Below, in pieces: positions 20,382 to 30,769 of a DNA stretch of 64,000 nt. Origin of the DNA: Amphirosellinia nigrospora (taxonomy: Eukaryota; Ascomycota; Sordariomycetes; Xylariales; Xylariaceae); assembly GCA_004123355.1 (NCBI GenBank), contig SCHM01000004.1:186001-250000 (forward strand), given 5' to 3'. The translations under genes were made by a program, and so were the position numbers. Within the stretch, counting starts at the first letter, position 1, and every line of letters starts with the position of its first letter. The notes beneath the pieces were generated by a model, which had not been told where the DNA came from, did no database searches, and saw only the letters and a program-made list of their open reading frames with translations.

Positions 20382-23141
20382 ATGCCGGTAGTTCGACCGC
20401 AGAGGAAGCAGAAGTACTCGCAGGACGACTCGAGCTCTGAAGAGGAACAATGCTCGTCAGGTTCGGAATATGAGGCATCTTCGGGCCATTCTCCCGCAGA
20501 CCGTTTTGAGGCGGAGTCCAATTTGAGCTCCGACACTGATAACGGCGATCAGGGAGAGAACTTCGATGATCACCTTGACGTTGACGAAGATGGTGATAGC
20601 TTTCAGATGCCGAGCTTTCCGGACGCCAGTAAGGTCGAAATTCAAAGCGAAGCGGATATTGATACATTTGAAGCAGAGTTCATTCGCGATCCGACAGAGC
20701 TTGGAGATCTTGATACTGCCAACCTTAGCCACGATAACTATGACGACGACGACGAAGAAGCGCTCTTTGAGGGCAATCAATTTTCACTTGACTACTACCG
20801 CCAAGGCATCGAAAGTATGGACATTGAACCTTACAAGCATAAGTCGTACTCAAACGGGACAATAAGATTGATTAAGATGATAGAGAACCAATGGATCTTG
20901 TATGATTTTCCCGTATTTATTCTCGAAAGCATTGCGTACTGATCTATAGCTACCTAGATTCTGCCGAAAAGTTATGAGGCAAGCGGACTGGAAAGCTCAT
21001 CTGTCCCGAATCAACTTCCAAATCGTCTACAATTTCGTCCATTGGCATCTCGCGCAGAAGATTGGAAGAGGCGGGAGGAAAAAGTGGCGTATCTCTAAGA
21101 AGGCGTCTCTTACTACTTTCTGGTGTTGCTTTCGCCTTGTCTACGAACGTCACGTAGCTTCCAAGATCGATCATATCCTTGACCGCAACATCATGCACAA
21201 TGTAAGAGCAGTCCCTCGTATCGTCCAATCACTATTCAATGCTGAATCGAACTCTTACAGGCACTAGTCGAGCTCGGAAATAAATTCCAGTTGACGCATG
21301 AGGCAAGAGAAAACCGATCAATGACCATCAAAGATCTAAAGATTCTCATTTCCACTACACTATCAACCACCGAGAAAACTTTCGAGCTTGGCGAACTACG
21401 CATTCTTGCCGTACTGTTCTTGCTCTTCCTCGCGCCTCAGGGCTCGCGACCCAGCTCGATTCTAGACCTTCGCTTTGGTGACCTTGAGTTGCGCCTCGCA
21501 AGGGACCCGGCCAACCCATCGGGAAGCCAGTGTTGGTCATTCGACTCAGCCTTCAATATACAAAACAGTATCTCGGGAAAAAGGCCACGTATGTCCAGAA
21601 TCTCGATATTTACGTACGGCTCGTACACTGACGTCAAATAGGAAGCATTTTATGATACCTGAAATTATCTACGATCCGAACTTACTGCTCAGTCCCCATG
21701 TGTTCCTTTTAGCCCTTCTATTCAAGTACAAGGCCTTCGAATCGGAGGGGCTCAACGACAACCCCCACCTACTCTCCCAATTGAAGGTACACAATTCAAG
21801 CGACGAACTTACACTCTCGTTGAAAGAAGAGCTCCGTGATAAGCTGGTATTCAGACGGGCAGAGAAAGATGGACTCGGTGGCTTCAAGGTGTCTGAAGCC
21901 CCTATAGGTTACGCGATGATGTCGAAGTGGATCAAGAGGATGGGTGAAATTTTGGGATTTGAATACACCACTATTTGCTACACACTCCGATACATGGCTG
22001 GAAACCATCTCGATCAGTCAAGTTAGTAGACACCCCTTCACACATACCCTCTCTACATGACCTTTCTGAACTGTCCGGTTTCTCAAATACAGCTACTATC
22101 AGCGACTCTCTGCGAAACTTGATTATGGACCACGCGCCCCAGTCCGACACTTTCCAGAAGCATTATTTAAACAGGAATGTCAGCGCAGATACATGGGCTA
22201 TCCATAAAAAGACCACGCCCCAACAGGAGCTCATCGACCAGGCGATTAGCCATGGGCATTCGAGAAACAGCCGAAGACCTATCGGTTTATCACCCGAAGA
22301 GAGCGCAGCCGTCCTTGCAAATAGTCCCCGCTATCAGGAACTGACGGCTCAATTGAGACGACTTCCCACCGGACCACGATCCACCGAGGCGCGACGCGAC
22401 CTTACCGCCAAACGTGACAGAATACGCAAGAAGTTGCAGGCAGATGGCCTCCGAGAGGCAAAAAAAAAGTGGTCAAGAGAGCAAGCACTCGATGACATCG
22501 AGCGGCAGATCAATGGAGAAGACTTTGCTCATACCTCTGCTCATCACGATCGACCGGTGCGGCCTATGGGTGCAGGGCAGCAGAAGATGTTCAACGCGAT
22601 CATAGCACCGCTCCCTGACGACGCGGAAGCCATTGCCCAGCGTCGGACCAACGCCATCTGCGCAATGATAGAGTACTTTCCGATCGAGGAACCTACAATC
22701 AATTTCTTCACGGACTTGAAGCGAAAGGCAGCTCCCAACGTAGTGAGCCCAAGAAAGCCAGCAACCACATCGGCGGACAAGCGCAAGCAGCCGACTCTAG
22801 AAGAATCAAAAGCCAACCAAGATCAGATATTGAGGGAATCTGTTATGATCTCTACTATGGGGCAAGACAATGTTCGACGTTGCTTTGTCTGTATCGCCAA
22901 GGCACTGACATTGCAGCCTGGCGATCCCAACTTTGATATGCTGAGTCAGGATTTCTATAATATGACCGTCCTAGCCAGACACTTCGATAAAATACACCTC
23001 GGGATGCTGGAATTCAGTAAAGATTCTGTCACAAAATGCCCTCTCTGTGACATTACACTGAAGGGGAAGATGCATTTGCGGAGCCACGCACACCTCGTTC
23101 ATGGCATGAGAACGGCAAAACGACATGAGACAGGTAGCTGA
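20382..23141 (+). CDS. DUF3435/FluG-type tyrosine-recombinase-related protein with C-terminal zinc finger
   Basis: Five exons are proposed: 20,382–20,912, 20,950–21,201, 21,261–21,588, 21,642–22,021 and 22,093–23,141. The introns at 21,202–21,260, 21,589–21,641 and 22,022–22,092 are well supported; the first (37 nt) is doubtful. The protein begins with an acidic region, then LDYYRQGIESM. A core DUF3435 fold carries the candidate catalytic residues: Arg in PQGSRPSSILDLRFGD, Tyr and Arg in CYTLRYMAGNH, and Tyr in FQKHYLNRN. The family hallmark PEIIYDPNLLLSPHVFLL is clear. A lysine/arginine-rich helix follows. The C-terminus has RRCFVCIAKAL and KCPLCDITLKGKMHLRSHAH, a C2H2-like finger. DUF3435 is the domain of the Starship 'captain' recombinases, but zinc-finger (FluG-annotated) members are a wider group. 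A one-base loss near 21,520 breaks exon 3. Confidence 0.75.
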
Positions 23142-23507
23142 TACAGGCCAGTTTGGTTCGGGCCTGGTCATTGTTCTGTACTTCATCCATAGATAGGGCT
23201 TCTGCTATTCGAAGTACTCTGCGCTGATAACTACTCCTTCCCGGGTACCCAGGTGCCACGTATGTCGATTATTCTCAGCTACCTTGGTACAGATATACCA
23301 CCTTCGATGGATTGCATAAAGTGACGATGTGGTTAACTGTAATTGTATAATTGAACTCGTATTACTCACTTATAGTACACCAGTTTTCAAAGCCTAAATT
23401 CTATACTACAGATCATCTATTAATTTCTGGAATGTATTGTACTGTGTTCCATGCAATGATGCGGTCCTGCCTGACCTATTGGCTTATGCTCTTGGTCGAT
23501 TAGGCCC

Positions 23508-24431
23508 TCAGACTCGGCGACGGTCTTTCAAGGTCTTTCTAGACCACCGTTGTGATACCCAGCCTTTCTTGGACCGTCTCCTACTCGCAGGCTTTGAAAT
23601 GCGATTACCATGAGTAGCGATGACCTCGTGCAGGCAAGCGTCGTCTAATTTGTCGTGGACATCAGCCGAGGATTCAAGCCCATCTTTAAGACCGAATTCA
23701 TGAGTTTGCGGAGGACCTTGATCATGCATTGCCTGGGTGTCTGGCTCGTCACCAGAAGCGCAATACTGACGGTCAACATGACGTATAGGTATCTCGACTA
23801 CAATGCGACCTCGACGACGTGTGGGCGTATCCGGCTCATTAGGCAGAGGTGCAAAGAAACTTCCCGCCTGCCCTGCCGAAGGTGTCTCAGACGACTGCGT
23901 TACCGAAGCGTCGTGCACGGTGCTAACAGTCGGGGTCTGAAAGGAGCTCTCAGATTCATCATTTGCGCCATCGCCAATCTCCTGGCCGAGGTTCCCCGAA
24001 GAGCATAGTTTGGTGCTAGGGGTTGGCGTTATTGGAGGGGCTGAGAAAGACGAAACGATACTGCTGATGGAGCTGGCAAGGCGCCTGTCCCGCACAGGGG
24101 TTGGGTTGAAGTTCTGGATTTTGGTTAGAGTGCTTGATTTAGGACCGGGCCAGCAGGCTCCTGGACTTGAAGAATCGCTTACCAATTCGTCAACAGACGG
24201 GGCGCGCCAGATGTCGTTGGGTTCATCCAAGGTGCTTGTCGGCTCTGTAGTGTATACTCGGAGCATCATGGAGCCGCGTCGTCGGGTTATAATGATCGAG
24301 TCTTGTTTTGCTCCAAGGTAAAGGCGATGTCCGGCCTTAAACATGGCAGCCTCGGTAGTCCGGATGAACGTTACGTCTGACCGGTGCTGTCGCTCAGCAT
24401 CTGTAATTGAAGGATTGAGCGGACGGGTCAT
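23508..24431 (-). CDS. Unknown 307-residue S/T/P-rich protein
   Basis: An uninterrupted minus-strand frame starting at ATG 24,431. The first 75 residues look folded (TFIRTTEAAMFKAGHRLYLG and DSIIITRRRGSMMLRVYTTE, β-strand-like). The middle is Ser/Thr/Pro-rich and disordered. The C-terminus is strongly basic (SKPASRRRSKKGWVSQRW and SRKTLKDRRRV), a likely nuclear-localisation or nucleic-acid-binding tail. No known domain is recognised. It converges with the DUF3435 gene, with 3' ends about 370 bases apart. It carries no lesion. Confidence 0.6.
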   Translation of the reverse strand: MTRPLNPSITDAERQHRSDVTFIRTTEAAMFKAGHRLYLGAKQDSIIITRRRGSMMLRVYTTEPTSTLDEPNDIWRAPSVDELVSDSSSPGACWPGPKSSTLTKIQNFNPTPVRDRRLASSISSIVSSFSAPPITPTPSTKLCSSGNLGQEIGDGANDESESSFQTPTVSTVHDASVTQSSETPSAGQAGSFFAPLPNEPDTPTRRRGRIVVEIPIRHVDRQYCASGDEPDTQAMHDQGPPQTHEFGLKDGLESSADVHDKLDDACLHEVIATHGNRISKPASRRRSKKGWVSQRWSRKTLKDRRRV

Positions 24432-24439
24432 CTTGTCGT

Positions 24440-25647
24440 TAGTGCTTTGGATAGTGGTGATTCTGAAGAAGATAGGACCCCTGGTGAGAAACTGAAACTA
24501 ACAAAGTCGAGCGACGATTAGATTTTATAGACATGTCTGCTTGTCTTTTTAGCTCTATTGACATAATATCCGCTTGCTTCATGAGAAAATAAGGGTCAAC
24601 GAACCTCCAGACGCCTTCCGCCTGCCACAATCTTGATACCTGGCCAGATGCTCAATCAAAAGAGGAGGTTGGTGTAGGACAAGCATGAATCACTGTTTGA
24701 CGCTTCCTATCCGGCCGATGGCATATCAATGCAGCAGGCCGAAGTCACGAATCGACGAATTTATAAAATCGCCGTTTGACTCTTCCGGCGCCGACGGAAT
24801 TAATGCAGCAGGCCGGTTATAGTTATGCATTGATGAAATCCTGAATTCACTCAATCACAGGTCATTATAATGATCTTCTGCAAATACGTCACATTACTTC
24901 TTTAGTTTTAACCTGAGAAACATGCATCACAGCCTTCAAGGTCTGCACACAGCCCTTCAACTACAGGAGGTATGATATGGCTATACCTACCTATCGGTGA
25001 TCTTTTAGATTGTTATAGCGCGGCTTTGAACAGTGATATTAACCCCAAAATAAGTATTTCATGATATTTTAATATACGGTATGCAAGCCTATGTACCTAT
25101 CGCGCACGATTGACGGCCTGCGGTATGCTAGGTATCCCGCATGCAACCACCCGATTTTCTTTTTCCAAATTTGTGGGATTCGCCGGGTACACGCAAAGCG
25201 GCAGTCGTCGGCTTCATTGCCAACGCGTTTGTTTTCTCGAATCCCCCGATTTACAGGTGATTTGCAATTTGATCACATCTAGGCGTTTGCAGCTTTATTA
25301 GGTAATGACGCAGTACGGACGGGATTGAAGGCTCTACTAGGTAACAGTTGGTAAAGGCCGCGGAAAAGCCGCCCCTCTACGCGAACACAATTGTTGCGAG
25401 TACGAATTGAATATGTGACGAATTTGCAAGTACCTAGGGTACATAGACCTGAGTTGTACTTGTTTGTCGCAGTGGAATGTGTCATTTCCCCTTCTGTCGC
25501 ACCTAAAGGCCTGGGATCGAAGCATACCTAGACACTCGGGCTTTTGCATGCTTGGTAAGCAGGTACATCCTAATTGATATGATATGCTAGATTGTTACAC
25601 GGGAATGATCTCTTGTTGAAGTGGTGCCCGAGAGCTTGTGGATCGCC
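24440..25647. other. Intergenic, no supported gene
   Basis: About 1.2 kb. AT-rich in parts (24,870–25,090). Contains TACCTA words (around 24,990 and 25,090) and two near-repeats: GCAGCAGGCCG(A) near 24,731 and GCAGCAGGCCGGTTA near 24,803, each in similar local context (roughly 70 bases apart, with neighbouring AATCG/GAATTAAT sequence). No coding support. Confidence 0.5.
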
Positions 25648-27549
25648 ATGGGAGCTAAACCTCGTTCTGCCTATGCGGACGTCACGATGAGGCGCACGAC
25701 ACATTCAATGCCTGCGCCGACGAGCAATTGGCTGCCGTACAAGAGCCCTGGAGGTGTCTCAATCACCCCGAGCAAGTACCGCCAGTCGCAGTATTGTGAA
25801 CTGAACAAATCGCGAGATTGGTTTCTCGCCCTGGCCGACGCATTGGAACACACGAAAAGCGCGTTGCAGGGAAAGCTTCTGGCCAAGATCTACTTCTTTT
25901 TCCGCGATTTCATGCCTGAGGGACTAGTGGATGACTTCGCTCACATCAAAGGTGATGAGTTAATGCTGTGCCTCACTTCGTCAAATAACGAACATACGGT
26001 CTCTCGACACAAAGCCGCAAAGCACGCAGACGCAGCCTTCGCTGAACTTGAGAAATGGATGAGCCGTGGCTCCACTTGGCAAGAGGCCGCAGCCGTCACG
26101 AAGTCAGAGAATGAGAGACAGAGGAAGAGAAAGGGCAATGGGCTAGCCCCAGGCCTGTATTCACCTACCGCATTGCTGGCGCTGCTGGTTCTGGCTCATC
26201 CAGATGATTCTCGGTTCAAGAATGTCATCAATCGCTTGCACATCCAATGGATGATCCGTCCACGTGACAGCATCGTTGTGGCAGAAGGCTTCTGGAGTGG
26301 CCTCAATTCGCAAAACATTCATACCATTTTCCTACCCGAAGAACACCTGACGAGCAAGACTGTATTGGAATTGGACTACACGCAGCTTCTCGGGAACTTC
26401 GCGAGCTGCCGAGAAGACATGCAGCCATACCTACCCCAGTGGGCTTCTCATATCAATATAATGCCCCAGACTCGAGGCGACGAGGGCCCGACAGGTGGTA
26501 CGCCAAAGCCCGGCGACGAGGATGTTTCCATCAGTGGAGATGATGACGTCGCCTCTGCTGTTACGGGGCGTGAAGAAAAGGACGACATTGATGTTGACGA
26601 CAACCTCGTCAGCACCACAAGTAACGCCACCCCTGGTTCCATTACGGATGACAGCAATAAGGCCAGCATAATGCAAGCAGCAACGCAGACAGCAGATGAA
26701 GCTCTCTTATCGACGAATTAGAACATTACGGCACATCATCGGAAAGACCTGCTACATTGGTTAGTGCGTAAATTGCTCAACAACAAGTGTGATATTCTTC
26801 GGGCTTGGTGTCGATACTGGGAGGATCATATTGAAAAGATTACCAATCTCCAACAACAGGTCATCGTCCGGTCGCTATTCTTGCAGAGTCTCGACAAACT
26901 CCGCAGCTTGTACTCCGTCGACATCCATACTGCCGAAGCATTTATGCTTCTAGATGAGACAGACAGATCATTCAAGATCGACAAGGCCGCCGTCGAGGGT
27001 TACCTCAAGTATCTCATAGGACTACCTGCCAACCAGGCATATTTTAAGGCGCACGCGGACCTAGCGGAACATACAAATGGCATGTCACAGTCGATGCGAG
27101 ACCTTGCCGAGAGGCTGAAGTTGCATCAGGTGTGTGCTTTAGTGAATCTCATGCGCTTCTCACCATTCCATCAACACTGGACTAAGGTTATGTCACTACA
27201 AAATAAGCGCATTTGTCTCGCGATCCCTTACTTCCAACAGCCTAGCCCTCCCGTTCAAGGAGCGCCTGTCGATCGCGACCGCATCTTGAGTGCGGAGAAC
27301 ATCGAAAAACTCCGCTTAACGCACATGCAGATACTTGCAGTCCTCGCAGGTGTCGCGGAGCCCCTGACTCAACCACAGGTTGATGTTGTCCGCCACCAGT
27401 TCGGTACTGAAATGGAAGTATCTACCAGTGTGGATTTGTCCGTCTATCCACCTAGACCTGTGGCACCCGAACTACCTGATGGCTCCGTCCAAGCTCAGTA
27501 TGATAAGCTTTACAAGCTTTTTGGCGATGTCGAGCTGCCTACCGCTTCC
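25648..27549 (+). CDS. Unknown protein 'A–B' part, split by a single in-frame TAG
   Basis: Start ATG at 25,648 gives MGAKPRSAYADV. Part A runs to a TAG at 26,719–26,721. The very same frame then stays open to 27,576 (part B), so only one codon separates them. A contains a helical region, LQGKLLAKIYFFFRDFMPEG, then EHTVSRHKAAKHADAAFAEL and a hydrophobic SPTALLALLVLAHP, followed by an acidic Gly/Asp linker before the stop. B is helical, with HWLVRKLLNNKCDILRAW and LRLTHMQILAVLAGVAEPL. B has no start codon of its own near its beginning, so A and B are one gene with a nonsense codon (possibly CAG to TAG) or a readthrough stop. A relative of A lies inverted at 32.6–32.2 kb. The product family is not recognised. 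Confidence 0.55.
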
Positions 27550-27593
27550 GTTCCCATCGAACAGCCTCAATACTGAACGAATCACCTTCCAAG

Positions 27594-28703
27594 GCGGCCT
27601 CCAAAGCGGCATCACCATGCCGGAGTCAACCACCTACACAATATAATGTACATACGCAATATAATGTCGAAACACCGGCCTTAGCGCATCTAAACAAGAG
27701 AGTTCTTAATCCATTCGTAGGCCAGTCGTACCTCTCCAAACGGAAACGCAGCTCTACTCCCGACACCCCTAACTCCAAGCAATTGAAGCTTGCCACAAGA
27801 GCGGATTTGGCAGAAGACCTAGAGGGACTGAAATCGCATTGGAAATCCGAGCTGCAGGCTGCGGTGCGCTTTGCGATCACCCCTATATCTCAACACATGG
27901 AACGGGTCGGTCTACAGCAAGATGAGCTGGCTCAGCGGATGACACAGAGGCTCGACACCATGGCCACAGCCAGGGAGAAGGTAAATGAGTGTGAGAAAGA
28001 CCAGCTGACGCAAATTTCGAAGCAGATCGAGTCACAGAGCACTCTGTTAGAGACGATATGCCGTAGCGTTGATAGTCTGAGATCTGAACAGGACGCGCTC
28101 AAAACACGCGTCACCCAGCATTCCAATGACATGGACACACTACGAGACTCTTTTAAAGCACAGCACTCCGAACTGATGGCAGATCATCTTTACCCACTGA
28201 AGCGTGAAGTCGACAGTATAAATGAGGAAGTAGGCGCTGGATTTAAGAACGTCGGAGAGGAACTTGATCAATTGGCACAAGTCCAAGCATCTGTCAGGAG
28301 CGATCTTGAACCTATAGCCAAGAGCATCGGGGGCTTCGACAAAGAACTTCAAGCGTCTATCAAGACTAATCAAGAGGTATTGGGGAAGCTGTCGAAGCTC
28401 CATGAGCTCGTGACCACCGAGGCAGCCGCAGAACCAGGTCACGATGCCTATCTGCGACATAATTGTCCGGCGCCGCCCGAATTCGCCCAGAAGGATTATG
28501 AGGGCACTCTTCTCCGTGCTGCATGGTTTTACATCTCATGCCTCGGTTGCCCGGATGATGGCGTAAGTGGCGATGAACAAACGTTCGAGTTGACTCGAGC
28601 TAGATTTCCCCATCTCGATGTGGATCATATTGTCAACACGCTACAGCACGTTCATCATCAGGTATATGGATATACGTTTTCCTTCGAACCAGATACCGAG
28701 TAG
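27594..28703 (+). CDS. Unknown coiled-coil protein 'C' part, probably the 3' end of the A–B gene
   Basis: This frame is open upstream of 27,600 without an ATG. A candidate intron, 27,550–27,593 (GTTCCC, branch TACTGAAC, acceptor AAG), joins B to C in phase. A simple frameshift is the alternative. Together A–B–C would be about 1,000 residues. C begins SKAASKAASPC with a short duplicated QYNV motif, then a basic SKRKRSSTPDTPNSKQLK. A long coiled coil with heptad-like spacing follows (residues about 60–270). The conserved-looking end has PEFAQKDYEGTLLRAAWFY. A diverged copy of that end is seen at 32.88–32.95 kb. Function unknown. Confidence 0.5.
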   Translation, partial: AASKAASPCRSQPPTQYNVHTQYNVETPALAHLNKRVLNPFVGQSYLSKRKRSSTPDTPNSKQLKLATRADLAEDLEGLKSHWKSELQAAVRFAITPISQHMERVGLQQDELAQRMTQRLDTMATAREKVNECEKDQLTQISKQIESQSTLLETICRSVDSLRSEQDALKTRVTQHSNDMDTLRDSFKAQHSELMADHLYPLKREVDSINEEVGAGFKNVGEELDQLAQVQASVRSDLEPIAKSIGGFDKELQASIKTNQEVLGKLSKLHELVTTEAAAEPGHDAYLRHNCPAPPEFAQKDYEGTLLRAAWFYISCLGCPDDGVSGDEQTFELTRARFPHLDVDHIVNTLQHVHHQVYGYTFSFEPDTE

Positions 28704-28940
28704 CTATAAACTTTAGGCCTTGGAGTTTTGCGTTAAATAGTACATACGACTATTATCATTAATAGATCAGTTCTAATCATAACATATTGATGTTCTCTCA
28801 TTGCTCACTACTCAATACTTGTTAACCGTTAACACACTTATATAACCGCTAAAACAGTACTATTGCTTATCTCAAGCTTGCCAAAAAAAAGAAGATCCAA
28901 ATCAAGTCATACTCAGCCTGGTCCGCATTCGAATGGCCTC

Positions 28941-30443
28941 TCACCGAAACTCAATCTCAACCATATCCATCACGTCACACATGAACCACTTCTCCATAGA
29001 TTGACGAAAAGAGGTCTGTATCCAGTCACCGATGGCTTCGAGCGAGGCCTTAGAGGCATAGATAGAGCGGAGGTCGCGGGTTGCACCTATGACAATAGGT
29101 CCGTACATATGCACTCGATCTTCCAGATCGCATGCGAAGTACATAGTCCACTCCTGACCAAGCACTTTAAGCAAAGGCACAGTGATAAGGCGGGGCTGAG
29201 GGGTAGTTGCTAACCCGCGCGACGTCCGTTGGATGCCCAGATGCTTCCGCAGCGCATACATACGTTTGTGCATGCGCTATAACCAAATGCCGAGCTGTAC
29301 AGCCGCCTCTGTTTTCGGGATGTCCGACTTGCTTTCGATAGAAGCCACGATCAATTGTTTGCTCACAGGTTTGTAGGCAGTTTGGTTCACGTGCATCGTG
29401 CGGAACCGTGAGAAGTCGGCATCTGCTAGGAGGTCGGAGATCGTCCGATAGAGCCGTGATTCCTCGTACATGTCTAGTACCAGGCAGTAGTCTATCTTCC
29501 TTCCGGCGCTGATGCTGTGACTATGAGAGAGACTAAGACTAGACTGGTAGCTCATGGTCGAAGCTGCATCCGAGTCTTTTTCGACAGGACAAGTCAGACA
29601 CGGCGACGAACCGTTCAGTGTGATCATGGGAATACAGTCTCCGGTAATGGTCGCACTCATCATAGGTTCGCATCGTACACGCGTTCTTGCTTGATAGTAT
29701 GATAATCAAATATGTCGTCCTCGATAAGTATTTTCGAAGAGTATGTCATCTGTAATATGGGACCGTGGATGAAGTGATTCCACGCGTCATGGCGCTTATA
29801 CTTGGCCGTCTCCAAAGACACCTGCATCAAGTTCTGCAGAGCCTCTAACTCAGCTTTGGCTTGCCAATCGATATCGCTCTCTTTGCCTGTGTTTTGTGTG
29901 TTTTGTGCGTCTTGTGCGTCTTGTTCATCTTGTTCGTCTTGTTCGTCTTCTGTGTTTTCTGCCTCATGGCCAAAGAAGGCATTAGGCGGGAGATTAGGTA
30001 TCATATGTGTTACATCTCCTTGAACACCTTTTAGTCTCCAGAAATTCGAGTTCCTCTGGCGATCGAGGGGTGTAGACTTTGCGACCATTGTGTTGAGTCC
30101 GACGACGGCGACTGCTTGTATCAGAGGTGTTCGAATGAGCAGTAGGCGTGTTAGTATCGCTATCGGATGCCAGTGCTTCACTGCCTCTCTTTTGTGATCC
30201 GTTTGTGGTAAGTGGTGGCGACATCGCGGTATACGGCTGGGAGTCAGATTGTACTAAGTGCCGCGCGCGCTTGGAGGGCCGCTTAGGACTGTCGCTGTCG
30301 CTGTTCGTCGTCGTGTTGCTATTGTCGGTGGTCGTCACAATAACAGACTCGAGCCAGTCTTCAAGCCGTCGTTTTTTCTGCTTCTGCCGTCGCTGCTCGA
30401 TTTCCTGCTCGAGCATATGGTTCTGGTGCCATGAGAAACTCAT
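28941..30443 (-). pseudogene. PD-(D/E)XK nuclease-like gene (fungal PDDEXK type), broken by a stop and two frameshifts
   Basis: Start ATG at 30,443. The N-terminal disordered region (MSFSWHQNHMLEQEIEQRR, then Ser/Thr/Arg-rich) is typical of the fungal PDDEXK family. The nuclease fold follows: KIDYCLVLD (Asp), the TMHVNQTAYKPVSKQ strand, then IVASIESKSDI, which carries the E-x-K pair, and AAVQLGIW. Later blocks are MYFACDLEDRVHMYGPIVIG and LEAIGDWIQTSF, also family-like. Lesions seen: a one-base frame change in an A run near 30,030, another near 29,660, and an in-frame TAG at 29,277–29,279 right after QLGIW. The catalytic residues themselves are kept. A Gln-rich tandem repeat sits at 29,889–29,960. 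Such proteins are common, multi-copy and mostly unstudied; DNA cleavage is inferred only from the fold. Confidence 0.75.
29889..29960 (-). repeat. Coding tandem repeat (9-nt units, Asp/Asn-x-Gln)
   Basis: On the minus strand the sequence codes for repeated three-residue units: DEQ three times, then DAQ twice, then NTQ. Nucleotide units are nine bases (forward TTGTTCGTC-like), with drift along the array. It lies in the disordered N-terminal half of the nuclease-like gene and is likely to vary in copy number. Confidence 0.8.
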
Positions 30444-30547
30444 GATGGCAAGCAAAGGGGTATGATGAGGGGGTATCATGTCGGTAAGGGTTCAAAAATG
30501 CAGTGGCCCGTTGGAAGCGGATGAGGTTGTTGAATGGCGAGGTTAGG

Positions 30548-30565
30548 TAGGTAGGTACCTACCTA
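30548..30565. repeat. 18-bp perfect palindrome of TAGGTA/TACCTA words
   Basis: TAGGTAGGT followed directly by ACCTACCTA, about 105 bases upstream of the nuclease-gene start. One of the clearest members of the dispersed TACCTA motif family in the window. Confidence 0.9.
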
Positions 30566-30769
30566 AGAGCTGGACATGTTAGGTAATAGAAACCTGACAT
30601 AAGAATATGAATGAATTGATAGGATCTATATCCGCAGAGGTACATGGTGGCAGGAAAAGATACTTAAAGGTGGTAGCTAAGGTACGGCTGAAAAGCTTTG
30701 ATTGGTTTGATAATATAAGACCTTTGGATCTGAGAATTTCCATTTATGGCAATACCCGGAGGTATTATA

